In this document: positions 8,297 through 16,765 of the stretch, piece by piece
Layout: each line of letters begins with the position of its first letter
Numbering within the stretch: the stretch's first letter is position 1
NCBI GenBank assembly: GCA_937981585.1
Contig: CALJOA010000025.1
Coordinates: 1-44,436, forward strand
Length of the DNA: 44,436 bases
Reading direction: 5' to 3'
DNA from: an uncultured Pirellulaceae bacterium
GTDB taxonomy: Bacteria > Planctomycetota > Planctomycetia > Pirellulales > Pirellulaceae
Position numbers and translations under genes: made by a program
Notes under the pieces: model-generated
Told to the model about the DNA's origin: nothing
The model's database searches: none
The model's input: only the letters and a program-made list of their open reading frames with translations

Positions 8297-9427
8297 ATGA
8301 AAGCTCTTAGATACGCGAAACGATTGGTCGGATTTGATTCCACCAGTTGCGTTTCCAACAGTTTGATCAGCAAGTATTTGGAATTGAAGCTGACCAAGCA
8401 CGGTTTCGTTGTTGAGAAGATTGAGTACTGGGACCACAAGAAAGTCAGAAAGACCAATCTCGTTGCCAAGAAAGGCGGCGGTCAGGGCGGGTTGGCTTAT
8501 TGTAGCCACTCCGATGTCGTACCTGCCAAGAAGTGGTTCACCAAAAAGTTTGGCGCGTTTGAACCCGCCATCGCGCGGGAGCGGCTTTATGGACGTGGAA
8601 GCTGCGACATGAAGGGCTCGATTGCGTGCATGTTAACCGCTGCGCAGCAATTCGCCTGGGATGAATTGAAGCAGCCCATCTACTTCATCGTCACGGCAGA
8701 CGAAGAGGTCGGGTTCCATGGTGCCAAGTGCGTTGTCGAAGAAAGCAAGCTCTACCGGGAAATGGTTGCCACGGGTACCAAGGCGATCATTGGCGAGCCG
8801 ACTTCGTTGGAAGTCGTTCACGCTCACAAAGGCTCGATCGACATCGTGGCCACCGCGCGCGGCAAAGCCGGTCATTCAGGTGGCCGAAAAGGTAGCAACG
8901 CAAATTTGAAGATGATTCCGTTTCTGGCCGATATCAAAGCGATCTACGACGAAACCGAAACAGAAAAGAAGTGGCACAACGACAGCTTCGATCCTCCGAC
9001 GCTAAGCTGGAATATTTCTGTCAAAGACGACGCGCCGGCGCTCAACGTTACCGCTGGCAAGAGTGTTTGCCAGATGTACGTTCGTCCGATGCCGGGAATC
9101 GATGCCGAGCCGTTGCTCAATCGAGTTCGTGAGTCGGCTCAAAAGAATGATCTTGAGCTGGAAATCAATCCCTACGGCAACGGATTTTTTGTCGATCCGG
9201 GCAGTGATTTTGTTCAGGAGTCGTTGAGACTGGCTCATCGGCCAAAATCAAAAACGGTCTCCTACGGAACCGACGGTACGATGTTTACTGAAATTGAGAA
9301 CAAGATCGTATTTGGGCCAGGAAGCATCGACCAGGCCCACACGGTCAACGAGTGGATCGCGCTGGAGCAGCTTGAAAAAGGAACCGAAATGTATGTCAAA
9401 ATGATCCGTCACTGGTGTTGCCAGTAA
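8297..9427 (+). CDS. M20-family zinc amidohydrolase (ArgE/DapE-like)
   Basis: A 376-residue metallopeptidase-family deacylase. Zinc-ligand motifs are in order: AYCSHSDVVP (His), YGRGSCDMKGSIA (Asp), TADEEVGFHGAK (the Glu-Glu pair with the catalytic base) and IIGEPTSLEVVHAHKG, with a final His in PGSIDQAHTVNEW. The layout, with the dimerisation domain around residues 175-290, fits acetylornithine deacetylase or succinyl-diaminopimelate desuccinylase. The substrate cannot be fixed from the sequence; a GNAT gene follows about 100 bases downstream, which leans towards an N-acyl amino acid substrate. It is divergent from the DUF6513 gene, with 150 bases between the starts. Confidence 0.88.
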   Translation: MKALRYAKRLVGFDSTSCVSNSLISKYLELKLTKHGFVVEKIEYWDHKKVRKTNLVAKKGGGQGGLAYCSHSDVVPAKKWFTKKFGAFEPAIARERLYGRGSCDMKGSIACMLTAAQQFAWDELKQPIYFIVTADEEVGFHGAKCVVEESKLYREMVATGTKAIIGEPTSLEVVHAHKGSIDIVATARGKAGHSGGRKGSNANLKMIPFLADIKAIYDETETEKKWHNDSFDPPTLSWNISVKDDAPALNVTAGKSVCQMYVRPMPGIDAEPLLNRVRESAQKNDLELEINPYGNGFFVDPGSDFVQESLRLAHRPKSKTVSYGTDGTMFTEIENKIVFGPGSIDQAHTVNEWIALEQLEKGTEMYVKMIRHWCCQ

Positions 9428-9526
9428 AAACTGGTTCAAGCCTGCCTGTTTTGCCGATGCTAAATAGAGTCGGCTCATTCTTTTCTGCTCGATAGGTAGC
9501 ACAACGCAAATCGAAATTTTCCTCCC

Positions 9527-9955
9527 ATGGCAAATCCTGAGTTCAAAATTGTCCCTGCCTCTCACGACGATTTCGTGGATGTTCGTGACTTCCTGGCACC
9601 GTTTATGGACGGGGTTCATTTGCTTCCACGAACTTCGGTTGAGCTGGAACTGTTGCTAAAGCATTCGTTCAAAGCGGTCGAGCTGAAGGAAGATGGAGGG
9701 CCCGGACGGATCGTCGGTTTTTGCGCGTTGGAGATCTACTCCAAGAAACTGGCGGAGCTTCAGTGTCTGGCTGTCGATGAAGCGTTTCGTCGAAGAGGCG
9801 TCGGGTCTGGACTGGTGCAAGCCTGTGTTGCCAAGGCACGTGAAGAGAAAGTCAAGGAGATGATGGCGATATCGTCGTCCGACGAAATGTTCAAAGCCTG
9901 CGGGTTTGACTATTCGCTGCCCAACCAAAAACGAGCTCTGTTTATCGAGCCATAG
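9527..9955 (+). CDS. GNAT-family N-acetyltransferase (ArgA-type)
   Basis: A single 142-residue GNAT domain. The beta4 strand and acetyl-CoA pyrophosphate loop are seen as LAELQCLAVDEAFRRRGVGS, with RRRGVGSGLV matching the Q/R-x-x-G-x-G/A motif. The end FKACGFDYSLPNQKRALF resembles the C-terminus of stand-alone N-acetylglutamate-synthase-like proteins. It lies 99 bases after the M20 deacylase on the same strand, so the two may be co-transcribed. A role in arginine biosynthesis is plausible but unproven. Confidence 0.82.
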   Translation: MANPEFKIVPASHDDFVDVRDFLAPFMDGVHLLPRTSVELELLLKHSFKAVELKEDGGPGRIVGFCALEIYSKKLAELQCLAVDEAFRRRGVGSGLVQACVAKAREEKVKEMMAISSSDEMFKACGFDYSLPNQKRALFIEP

Positions 9956-10027
9956 TTGTCGCCACCGTCATTAAGGGTTGGCAACTGCCTTGGGCAAACT
10001 TTAGATTCGAAGATAGTAGCTTGAAGA

Positions 10028-10088
10028 TAGTAGCTCGGCTCTCCGAGCCGAGACCATTCACTTCACGGCTCGGAGAGCCGTGCTACTA
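10028..10088. repeat. Intergenic hairpin repeat (CGGCTCTCCGAGCCG type)
   Basis: Arms TAGTAGCTCGGCTCTCCGAG... and ...CTCGGAGAGCCGTGCTACTA pair over 23 bases with one mismatch around a 15-base middle. Just upstream, GAAGATAGTAGCT is duplicated in tandem. It sits between the convergent GNAT and CPBP genes, so it can form a strong stem in both transcripts. A decayed inverted copy is at 591-651, showing it is a dispersed family rather than a private terminator. Confidence 0.85.
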
Positions 10089-10151
10089 TGAAGCCACGCT
10101 TCGAAAACTTATGTCTAACGAGCGCTTGACGGGATTTGAAATGCGTTCTAT

Positions 10152-10910
10152 CTAAAGCATATCTCTGATCAAAAAATAGCCTAGCGAAAAGATCCCGGCA
10201 TCGACAATCATGTGACTGATCCATGGAGCTTGCAAGCGGCCGGTGCGATGGTATTGCCAAGCCCAAAACATTCCGCCGGCGGCGATGCACAAGGACAAAA
10301 GATAAGTCAACGGTGAAGCCCAGCCGAAAAAGAAAGCGAGCAGGATAACGTGGTGAGCCATGAATCCAAGGCTTGAAAGAATATTCGCCGCTAACGTCGA
10401 TGTGAACTTCTTGAGGTAGTCAAACACAAACCACCGCCAGTAATACTCTTCAAGAAATGAGTGGCCAAGCGTATAGAAAAGGCCCAAGCCTGCGTACTTC
10501 CAAATCGAATCGACGCCCAGGCCGGAAACTTTCTCTCTGACCATTTCAGTAAGTCCGGCCGCAACTTCCGACGGTTGTATCAGCAGGAAATAGACGACGA
10601 ACATGGTTGCCACGACTAGCAAACCAAAACCGATGCCCAGCAGGATTTGTTTGGGATCGCTCTGGCTCGAACGATTGAGTTTGTGACGGTACCATATCCA
10701 GACCCAAATCACGGGGAAACCGAACTGTATTGCTTTGCCAATCCCGTAGGCGATCTGTTGAAATGATGAGCCAGAATCCTTGAGCCATTGAAAGTAAACA
10801 AGGGTCACGATCGTCGGAATCAACATCGCGAACACAACAGCGATCCAATCGGAACTTGTAGCGGGCGGTTGGTCGAGTCGATTCTCAATACTTGGTTGGT
10901 CTTGATTCAT
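10152..10910 (-). CDS. CPBP-family intramembrane glutamic endopeptidase
   Basis: A 252-residue polytopic membrane protein with about six to seven hydrophobic segments, the first at WIAVVFAMLIPTIVTLVYF. The CPBP (Abi/Rce1) motifs are present: SFLEEYYWRWFVFDYL with the paired Glu and the Arg, and SLGFMAHHVILLAFFFGW with the catalytic-region His. The family includes CAAX prenyl proteases and bacteriocin-immunity-type proteins; the substrate here is unknown. The gene is monocistronic by spacing. Start at 10910 is the first Met and leaves a short cytoplasmic N-terminus. Confidence 0.85.
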   Translation of the reverse strand: MNQDQPSIENRLDQPPATSSDWIAVVFAMLIPTIVTLVYFQWLKDSGSSFQQIAYGIGKAIQFGFPVIWVWIWYRHKLNRSSQSDPKQILLGIGFGLLVVATMFVVYFLLIQPSEVAAGLTEMVREKVSGLGVDSIWKYAGLGLFYTLGHSFLEEYYWRWFVFDYLKKFTSTLAANILSSLGFMAHHVILLAFFFGWASPLTYLLSLCIAAGGMFWAWQYHRTGRLQAPWISHMIVDAGIFSLGYFLIRDML

Positions 10911-11337
10911 TTATGGTCAACTTGGCAAGTAGTACAGGGCACGCGTCGAAAGGTAATTCAGGAGATCGGGCACTTTTTCCCATGGAAGCATGCCGTCTTG
11001 TGAGTGCAGGGAGTTTCGATCCGTCGAACAAATCAATTGGTTTCGGACAGGATAAACATGATGGGCATGATCCGGCAACATCTTGTTGAGCATGTAAATC
11101 CTGTCACAGCTTTCCTTTCGATTCTGTAAAACTCGAGTCGTGCAAGAGTCAGACGGAATCGTCGACGGGCAAGAGTCGGCAAGTCGATGGCTAATGGGTA
11201 AAGAGTGGGGCGTAAAGCGCGGATCATAAAGCGCGGATCATAAAGCGCGGTTTGTGAAAGATGAGGGTGGCTGGGGTCGAACGTAGTGAGCCCCCAGTTT
11301 ATTGAGTGCCCGAATCTACATTTGCTCAGTTGAGTAG
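10911..11337. other. Gene-free 427-base gap
   Basis: No convincing coding frame lies here. It holds the upstream region of the CPBP gene, a 14-base tandem repeat at 11211-11252, and a small CTGGGG/CCCCAG inverted pair near 11271-11297. No clear promoter or RNA gene was recognised. Confidence 0.5.
11211..11252. repeat. Three tandem 14-base units (CATAAAGCGCGGAT)
   Basis: Three consecutive units: CGTAAAGCGCGGAT, CATAAAGCGCGGAT and CATAAAGCGCGGTT. The middle unit is the consensus and the outer ones differ by one base each. It is located upstream of nothing obvious, downstream of the DegT gene end and in front of the CPBP gene start region. Confidence 0.85.
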
Positions 11338-12534
11338 CTAACTCGGAGTGTTGATGATTTTTTCGATCGCTTGAGCCGCTTGAACGATCACTGATTCAGG
11401 CTGCAATAAAATCGGATGGGATAGAAGAACGGTTTGCTGCGCCGCAATTTGACTTTGCACCAACGTCCCAACTTTTCGACATCGACGAGGCGATCGACGC
11501 AGGAACCCGCGGAACCCTTCACCGACTTGTAAGCCTTCTGCGTTGAGTGCTGCGATAAAGTCGACTCGAGGCCAGCCCCTGGGCCGATCACGTAGCAGCC
11601 AAGGCAGTTTGTAGAACGCGGTTGTCAGTTCCCGATCTTCGGTTGTACATGATTCCAACTGAGTCAGGCAGCTCAGCGAATCAAATTCAACAGTGTTTCG
11701 GATCAGATTCTGAGCATTTCGGTTTCTCGTTTCGTTCATTGTCCCAAGCGTCGCCAACTGCGGCGTCAGAACGGCGGCTTGCAATTGCGAAAGCGGAAAT
11801 GATTCGTTTCCGCGTTGTGCGTAGATCTTTGCCCGCTGATGAATGTCAGCCGAATTGGTGAGGACTGCCCCACCCCGCCCTGCCGAAAGCAATTTGCTTC
11901 CGCCGAAACTGAGCGCTGCAACGTCGCCAAGTGAACCTAGCGGAGTCCCGCGCAGCGTTGCTCCAGGGACTTGGCAAGCGTCTTCAACGATGGAGATTTT
12001 CTTTTCCGTCTTAGCGTTGTGTCGGTCGATGATCTGGCGGATTGAATGGATGTCGGCGATTTGGCCGTGCAGGTGAGAAACGATAATCGCCGAAGTCTGA
12101 TCGCTAAGCGCTTCTTCAACGCCGTTTGCGTCGATCACCCAGCCGTCTTTGACGACGTCGATCAAGACCGGCCTGGCACCGATCGATTCGATTGCACGAA
12201 AGTTACCGGGAAAATCGTACCCGGCAAGAATGACTTCGTCGTCGGCTTGCACGCCAGCGCCGCGCAGTGCCAGTTCAACCGCAATCGTCCCGCTGCAGCA
12301 CAACGAGACTTGCTGGGTTTGAAATTCACGTTGTAGTGTTGCCGTCAGTTGATCCGTCCAGCGGCCTTCGTATTGCCCCCACGATCCGTCTGCGATGGCT
12401 TGATCGACATTCGCCTTGATCTCCTGACTGGCGATTGGCCAGTTGAGCGGTAGGTCAAGCGAACCGACGTCAATCGCAGGAGCACCTCCGTTAATCGCGA
12501 GCGACGTCTGATTCTTGGAAGGCTTGGAATTCAA
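11338..12534 (-). CDS. DegT/DnrJ/EryC1/StrS-family PLP aminotransferase
   Basis: A 398-residue member of the sugar aminotransferase family, which transaminates keto-sugars for surface glycans or antibiotics (AHBA-synthase-like members also exist). It shows LAINGGAPAI at the start, LCCSGTIAVELALRGAGV, VILAGYDFPGNFRAIES, SIVEDACQVPGA and the Schiff-base Lys in LSFGGSKLLSAGRGGAVL. The frame stays open to an ATG at 12594, but that ATG lies inside a dispersed hairpin repeat (12582-12643). A TTG at 12534 has GAGG six bases upstream and is the start I prefer. No other sugar-nucleotide gene is adjacent, so the pathway is unknown. Confidence 0.85.
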   Translation of the reverse strand: MNSKPSKNQTSLAINGGAPAIDVGSLDLPLNWPIASQEIKANVDQAIADGSWGQYEGRWTDQLTATLQREFQTQQVSLCCSGTIAVELALRGAGVQADDEVILAGYDFPGNFRAIESIGARPVLIDVVKDGWVIDANGVEEALSDQTSAIIVSHLHGQIADIHSIRQIIDRHNAKTEKKISIVEDACQVPGATLRGTPLGSLGDVAALSFGGSKLLSAGRGGAVLTNSADIHQRAKIYAQRGNESFPLSQLQAAVLTPQLATLGTMNETRNRNAQNLIRNTVEFDSLSCLTQLESCTTEDRELTTAFYKLPWLLRDRPRGWPRVDFIAALNAEGLQVGEGFRGFLRRSPRRCRKVGTLVQSQIAAQQTVLLSHPILLQPESVIVQAAQAIEKIINTPS

Positions 12535-12540
12535 CTGGTT

Positions 12541-12544
12541 CCTC
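12541..12544 (-). promoter_or_regulatory. Ribosome binding site deciding the DegT-family start
   Basis: Read on the minus strand this is GAGG followed by six bases and TTG (start at 12534). The alternative ATG at 12594 lies within a repeat arm. Confidence 0.45.
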
Positions 12545-12581
12545 GGTCTTGTGAGCTTCAATAATCGTTGTGTCGGGATTG

Positions 12582-12643
12582 AGCGGCAGGGCATTAGCCG
12601 CCGGTTCGTTGCGCTGACTACCGGCGGCTAGTGCCTTGCCGCT
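12582..12643. repeat. Intergenic hairpin repeat (GCCGCCGG/CCGGCGGC type)
   Basis: Left arm AGCGGCAGGGCATTAGCCGC(CGG) pairs with right arm CCGGCGGCTAGTGCCTTGCC(GCT) over 23 bases with two mismatches, both compatible with G-U pairing on one strand. The loop is about 16 bases. It overlaps the longest open frame of the DegT-family gene. Confidence 0.85.
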
Positions 12644-12701
12644 AACATTTAGCTACTCTAATTGAGGACTAGAACGTACGTTGAATCGATTTTCACGTGC
12701 G

Positions 12702-12771
12702 AATACCAGCCCGAAGCGCCAGCGAGGAACGTCTGCAGGAGGAATCCTCGCTCGCGCTTCGGGCTGATATT
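12702..12771. repeat. Intergenic hairpin repeat (AGCCCGAAGCG/CGCTTCGGGCT type)
   Basis: Arms AATACCAGCCCGAAGCGCCA(GCGAGGA) and (TCCTCGC)TCGCGCTTCGGGCTGATATT pair over about 27 bases with few mismatches, around a 16-base middle. It is a different family from the hairpin 58 bases away. Both lie in the 390-base gap between the DegT-family gene and the CobW-family gene; I see nothing else there. Confidence 0.85.
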
Positions 12772-12925
12772 ACTGAACTTAAACACTGACGGAAAATGGA
12801 AACGCTCAATCTGAGTAGCTAGTCAGTTTGTATAACCAGCGCTGTCGGTCGCTCAAAGATTCAAGTATAGTCACTTGCAGCGGTTCAAGTAGGCGAGGCT
12901 TAGGAGTTGAGGCGATCAAGCGATA

Positions 12926-14020
12926 ATGAAACCAATTCGATTTCTGATGGTGGGAGGGTTCCTCGGCGCGGGCAAAACCACGACGATCGGTCGGCTTGCC
13001 AGCCACTACGTCGCTCAGGGTTTGCGTGTCGCGCTAGTGACCAATGATCAGGCTTACAACCTCGTCGACACCCACACGCTCCGGGCACAAGGGTTTCAGG
13101 TCGGAGAAGTCCCAGGGGCATGTTTTTGCTGCAAGTTTGACGATCTGATCGATACCGTTGGTTCGCTTTCCGACGAAAAGGTACCCGACATCGTGATCGC
13201 CGAGCCGGTTGGCAGTTGTACCGATCTTGTCGCGACTGTGATTGAACCGATGCGCGAGTTGTTTGGTGATCGGTTCGAAATGGGGCCGCTGGTTGTGCTG
13301 CTCAAGCCAGTTCACGGGAAGAAGATTCTGGCTGAGGAAAAAGGAAAGGGCTTCTCGCCCAAGGCCGAATACATTTTTCTAAAGCAATTGGAAGAAGCTG
13401 ACGCGATCGCGATCAACAAGATCGACCGGTTGTCGGAATCCGATCAGGAAGGCTTGCTACGACTGGTGACAAAGCGATTTCCCGATGTACCAGTGTTTGG
13501 GGTCAGTGCCCGTGAAGGAACCGGATTTGAGCAGTTGGTCGAAGCCGCAGCTGCCCAGCCGAAGAGGCGAAGCAAGATGATGGAGATGGACTACAAGACT
13601 TACGCCGAGGGCGAAGCCGAACTTGGATGGCTTAATTGCCAGACGCGTGCTGATAGCGAGATAAAGTTCAACCTCGACGATCTGGTGTTGAAGCTTGTTC
13701 AAGGAATCGGAACCGAACTGAAAGAAGCCGGTCTCGAGGTCGCGCATCTTAAGGTCCTCGGGCAAACGCTCAACGATGCTGCCGTGGCTAACCTTGTTGG
13801 GTCGGAGGTCGAAAGTGAACTTAGCCTTGCCAGTGAGATCAATACGCAAGGTGCAGATCTTTTGGTCAATGCTCGAGTCGCTGCCAGTCCCGAAGAATTG
13901 GAAACGATCGTCAAGTCGGTTACATCAAGACTGGCGAACGAGCTGCAACTGAAGTTGACCGTCGGAAACATGCAGAGCTTTCGACCTGGAAAGCCAGAGC
14001 CAACCCATCGCGCTACTTGA
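12926..14020 (+). CDS. CobW/HypB/UreG-family GTPase metallochaperone
   Basis: A 364-residue P-loop GTPase of the G3E group. Visible parts: Walker A MVGGFLGAGKTTTIGRLA at residues 8-25, VALVTNDQAYNLVDT, the metal-binding CFCCKFDDL (a C-x-C-C type site, about residue 70), IAEPVGSCTDL as the Walker B/switch region, and the guanine-specificity motif AINKIDRL. The C-terminal 150 residues do not look like a typical CobW C-terminal domain. Members load zinc, cobalt or nickel into target enzymes; which metal and client apply here cannot be seen. The gene stands alone. Confidence 0.88.
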   Translation: MKPIRFLMVGGFLGAGKTTTIGRLASHYVAQGLRVALVTNDQAYNLVDTHTLRAQGFQVGEVPGACFCCKFDDLIDTVGSLSDEKVPDIVIAEPVGSCTDLVATVIEPMRELFGDRFEMGPLVVLLKPVHGKKILAEEKGKGFSPKAEYIFLKQLEEADAIAINKIDRLSESDQEGLLRLVTKRFPDVPVFGVSAREGTGFEQLVEAAAAQPKRRSKMMEMDYKTYAEGEAELGWLNCQTRADSEIKFNLDDLVLKLVQGIGTELKEAGLEVAHLKVLGQTLNDAAVANLVGSEVESELSLASEINTQGADLLVNARVAASPEELETIVKSVTSRLANELQLKLTVGNMQSFRPGKPEPTHRAT

Positions 14021-14214
14021 TTGCGTGTATCTGCGGCCTATTTAGCGGTCTATTGGCCAGCTAGTCTGACAGCGTTGACGACAAAGTTGGCCAATACAAA
14101 CGGTTTTAGCCAACGAAATTGGCGAGCTAGCACAAATGCAGTTGAGCTTGGGTGCTTAATCCTTTAACTCTCTGCGCCACTTTGCGCAAACCCTGGCTGG
14201 TCGGTTGCTCTAGC

Positions 14215-14232
14215 CGCCAACGTGGCGGTTTT
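14215..14232 (+). terminator. Possible weak terminator after the CobW-family gene
   Basis: CCGCCA, three-base loop ACG, TGGCGG, then TTTT. The stem is only six pairs and it lies about 190 bases past the stop, so this is a candidate only. Confidence 0.35.
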
Positions 14233-14285
14233 GTCGAGCCGACAGCGGGCTTGACGATTGCGCACTCCCTCCCCACCAACTGTTG

Positions 14286-16451
14286 ATGTACCCAAAAGTC
14301 AAAATCCCCAATTCAAAAAAATGCCAACGGCTTGTTGGTCGATGTGCGATTGCGCTCTTGGCGATTTTGGTTTCGCTTCAAACTGGCTGCAATGTAACTC
14401 GGCAAATGGTGACCCAGCGAGCCGCGACGATTGCGACTCTCGGTAGTCGTCCGCTTGTGGAACTGAGACCTGCTAAGCGTTTGAGCGAGCGAAAGAAATT
14501 GTTCAATCGGTTTGCCAAAAAAGATCGTCGACCGTCGGAGCGATCTGAGTTGCTGCTGCGAAAGTACGACCTGCTGCCGCGTTATGATCAAGACCCTGAC
14601 GCGGTGCTCGAATTCTTGCGGGAGCTTTCTCACAACGGCCCAACAATGGAAGAGATCTACGCGCTCTCGGAGATTGCCGAGATCCAAGCCGATCGTTCTG
14701 CCGAGCTGGGCAACAAAGAACGTGCCACTCGGCTTTACGCCACCGCAGTCTTGCACGCCTATCAGTTCCTGTTCGACACCAAGCACGACAACAATCGAAA
14801 TGCCTACGATCCGCAGTTCCGAAGTATCTGCGATATATATAATCGCTCGCTTGAAGGATTGCTTCGCGAGGTCTGTGCCAGCGGTCACTTGCAACCGGGG
14901 CAGATCATCAGCTTGGGGAATGCTCAACAGGGAATCGAGTTTGAAGTACGTTTGGAAGGACGCTGGCAGACCGAGGAGTTCGAGCGGTTTGAGCTGGTCA
15001 ACGACTACGAAACCAGTGGGTTGGACAATCACTATCACACATTCGGTTTGGGGGTGCCGCTGATTGCCGTTCGTCGCCAGCAGGAAGACGCGCGTTCGGT
15101 ACACGAGAAGTACTATCCTCCTGACCTTACCCTGCCGATGACGGCTTTTATGAGTCTGGTGCCTGGCGAACTGGAATCGTTGCATCGCGACAGTTCGATT
15201 CAAGGGCCCGATTTCAATCTGTATCGGGCTGTATTGTCGCTTTACGATCCGCTTGAAAAGACACAAGTCACAACCGAATCAAAAGTTGTACCGTTAGAAA
15301 GCGACATTACCACGCCGCTGGCCTATGGTTTGAAGAACCCGCTACTCAATCGCGGCGTCTATGCGACCGCTTCACTTTTGAACGCCGATTTTGCTCCTGA
15401 TGCTTTTGGCATGTACATGCTTGAACCGTACGATCCAACCAAGATTCCAGTCGTGATGGTCCACGGTTTCTGGTCCAGTCCAGTGACGTGGGTGCACATG
15501 TTCAACGATCTCAGAGCAAACCGAGACATTCGAGAGAACTGTCAGTTCTGGTTTTATTCATATCCAACCGGGCAGCCGTTCTGGATCTCGGCTCAGCAAA
15601 TGCGCAGGGATCTGGCCAATATCAAACGAGAACTCGACCCTCGAGGTGATTCAATGCCGCTTGATCAAATGGTTCTGGTTGGGCACAGCATGGGCGGGTT
15701 GGTTTCGCTGATGCAGACGATGGAAAGCGATGATCACTTTTGGAACATCGTCAGCGACCAGTCGTTAGACAGTCTTCAAGGCGACGCAGCTACGGTTGAG
15801 CTGTTGCGAGAGACGTTTTATTTTCATCCCAATCCGTCAATCGAACGTGTCGTCACGATCGCCACGCCGCGTAAAGGCAGTGAGTTTGCCAATGCGGCAA
15901 CCAGATGGGTTGGTCAAAAACTGATCACCTTGCCGACCGTTGTGTCGCAGGACATCAATGCGCTGGCCAAGCGAAACCAGGACAAGCTGAAGGCGTCTTC
16001 ATTGTTGACTCGTGCGACGAGTATCGATTCTTTGGCAACTGACGACCCGGTTTTCCAAGCCATGGCCATCGCACGTCAGTCTGCCGGGGTCAAAACGCAC
16101 AACATCGTCGGACAACTGCCAGCGAGCTTGTTGCAGAATCTAGCCAAGACCAAGCCGGCTTCTTCGGGAGATGGTGTCGTGTCTATTGAAAGCGCGACAT
16201 CAGGTTCAGCAGAGTCACAGATTTTCGTGCCGGCCGAACATTCCCATGTCCACCAGCATCCCGGTAGTATTTACGAGGTCCGACGAATTCTATTGGAGCA
16301 CCTCGCCGAACATGATCGCGTTCGCGTGCGGGAGATACCTCGGCGGCCAGCGGTTCGACAGGCGACTCACGTCGAGCCCGCCATTGCAGACCCAAGCAAA
16401 CAGCATTTTAGCTATGGCTGGTACGGGCCTGGAACGTCGGAGAGCAAGTAA
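14286..16451 (+). CDS. Lipoprotein alpha/beta hydrolase (PGAP1/lipase-like)
   Basis: A 721-residue protein whose N-terminus ends in a lipobox, LVSLQTGC, so it is likely a lipid-anchored envelope protein. The first 380 residues are mostly helical with no recognised domain. The hydrolase domain begins at IPVVMVHGFWSSPVTW and contains the nucleophile elbow MVLVGHSMGGLVSL, then VVTIATPRKGSEFA, and a likely catalytic His in AEHSHVHQHPGSIYEV. The layout resembles esterases/lipases of the PGAP1 type. An in-frame TTG lies directly before the ATG at 14286; the ATG is preferred. The substrate is unknown. Its C-terminus is followed by two hairpins that can stop transcription. Confidence 0.85.
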   Translation: MYPKVKIPNSKKCQRLVGRCAIALLAILVSLQTGCNVTRQMVTQRAATIATLGSRPLVELRPAKRLSERKKLFNRFAKKDRRPSERSELLLRKYDLLPRYDQDPDAVLEFLRELSHNGPTMEEIYALSEIAEIQADRSAELGNKERATRLYATAVLHAYQFLFDTKHDNNRNAYDPQFRSICDIYNRSLEGLLREVCASGHLQPGQIISLGNAQQGIEFEVRLEGRWQTEEFERFELVNDYETSGLDNHYHTFGLGVPLIAVRRQQEDARSVHEKYYPPDLTLPMTAFMSLVPGELESLHRDSSIQGPDFNLYRAVLSLYDPLEKTQVTTESKVVPLESDITTPLAYGLKNPLLNRGVYATASLLNADFAPDAFGMYMLEPYDPTKIPVVMVHGFWSSPVTWVHMFNDLRANRDIRENCQFWFYSYPTGQPFWISAQQMRRDLANIKRELDPRGDSMPLDQMVLVGHSMGGLVSLMQTMESDDHFWNIVSDQSLDSLQGDAATVELLRETFYFHPNPSIERVVTIATPRKGSEFANAATRWVGQKLITLPTVVSQDINALAKRNQDKLKASSLLTRATSIDSLATDDPVFQAMAIARQSAGVKTHNIVGQLPASLLQNLAKTKPASSGDGVVSIESATSGSAESQIFVPAEHSHVHQHPGSIYEVRRILLEHLAEHDRVRVREIPRRPAVRQATHVEPAIADPSKQHFSYGWYGPGTSESK

Positions 16452-16591
16452 AAGAAGGTCAGCCGAATTGGCGCAAATGCGGAATCTGAGAGATGGTTCG
16501 CCGATTGCTCAAGGCAAAGAAGGCGCAACGCGTGGCACAGTAGAAGCCGAAAAGAATCGTGGGCATCCTTGCCACGAGTCGATTTCGATTC

Positions 16592-16616
16592 AACGTTGCT
16601 TAGAAAAAGCAACGTT
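16592..16616 (+). terminator. Perfect 10-base hairpin downstream of the hydrolase gene
   Basis: AACGTTGCTT, loop AGAAA, AAGCAACGTT, followed by CCTCTTT. The stem is perfect but the T tract is weak. It lies about 140 bases after the hydrolase stop, between it and the convergent csrA gene. Confidence 0.5.
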
Positions 16617-16630
16617 CCTCTTTCGGGTAA

Positions 16631-16654
16631 TCCGCGGAAAAGCGGAGTCTTTTT
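16631..16654 (+). terminator. Rho-independent terminator candidate
   Basis: TCCGC, loop GGAAAA, GCGGA, then GTCTTTTT. It comes 15 bases after the preceding hairpin, making a tandem pair. The rest of the 314-base gap up to csrA shows no gene. Confidence 0.5.
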
Positions 16655-16765
16655 GCGGCGCGTGTTCAACGCCAAAGCCAGTTGAAATATCGGATCAACG
16701 GCTGATTGTCACGACTTGATTGCAAAAGCGCATCCAGAGCAGATCCGAAGCGCGTTCTTGCAGAG

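Noticed and set aside
11211-11252. Possible CRISPR-like array
   Set aside because: Units are contiguous 14-base repeats with no spacers and there is no cas gene.
14313-15266. Long minus-strand open frame (317 codons) opposite the lipoprotein hydrolase
   Set aside because: It lies wholly opposite a gene with clear hydrolase motifs and a lipobox, has no recognisable domain and no ribosome binding site.
16452-16719. Continuation of an open frame past the hydrolase gene
   Set aside because: It begins inside the hydrolase gene in another frame, is basic and unstructured, and runs through two terminator-like hairpins.
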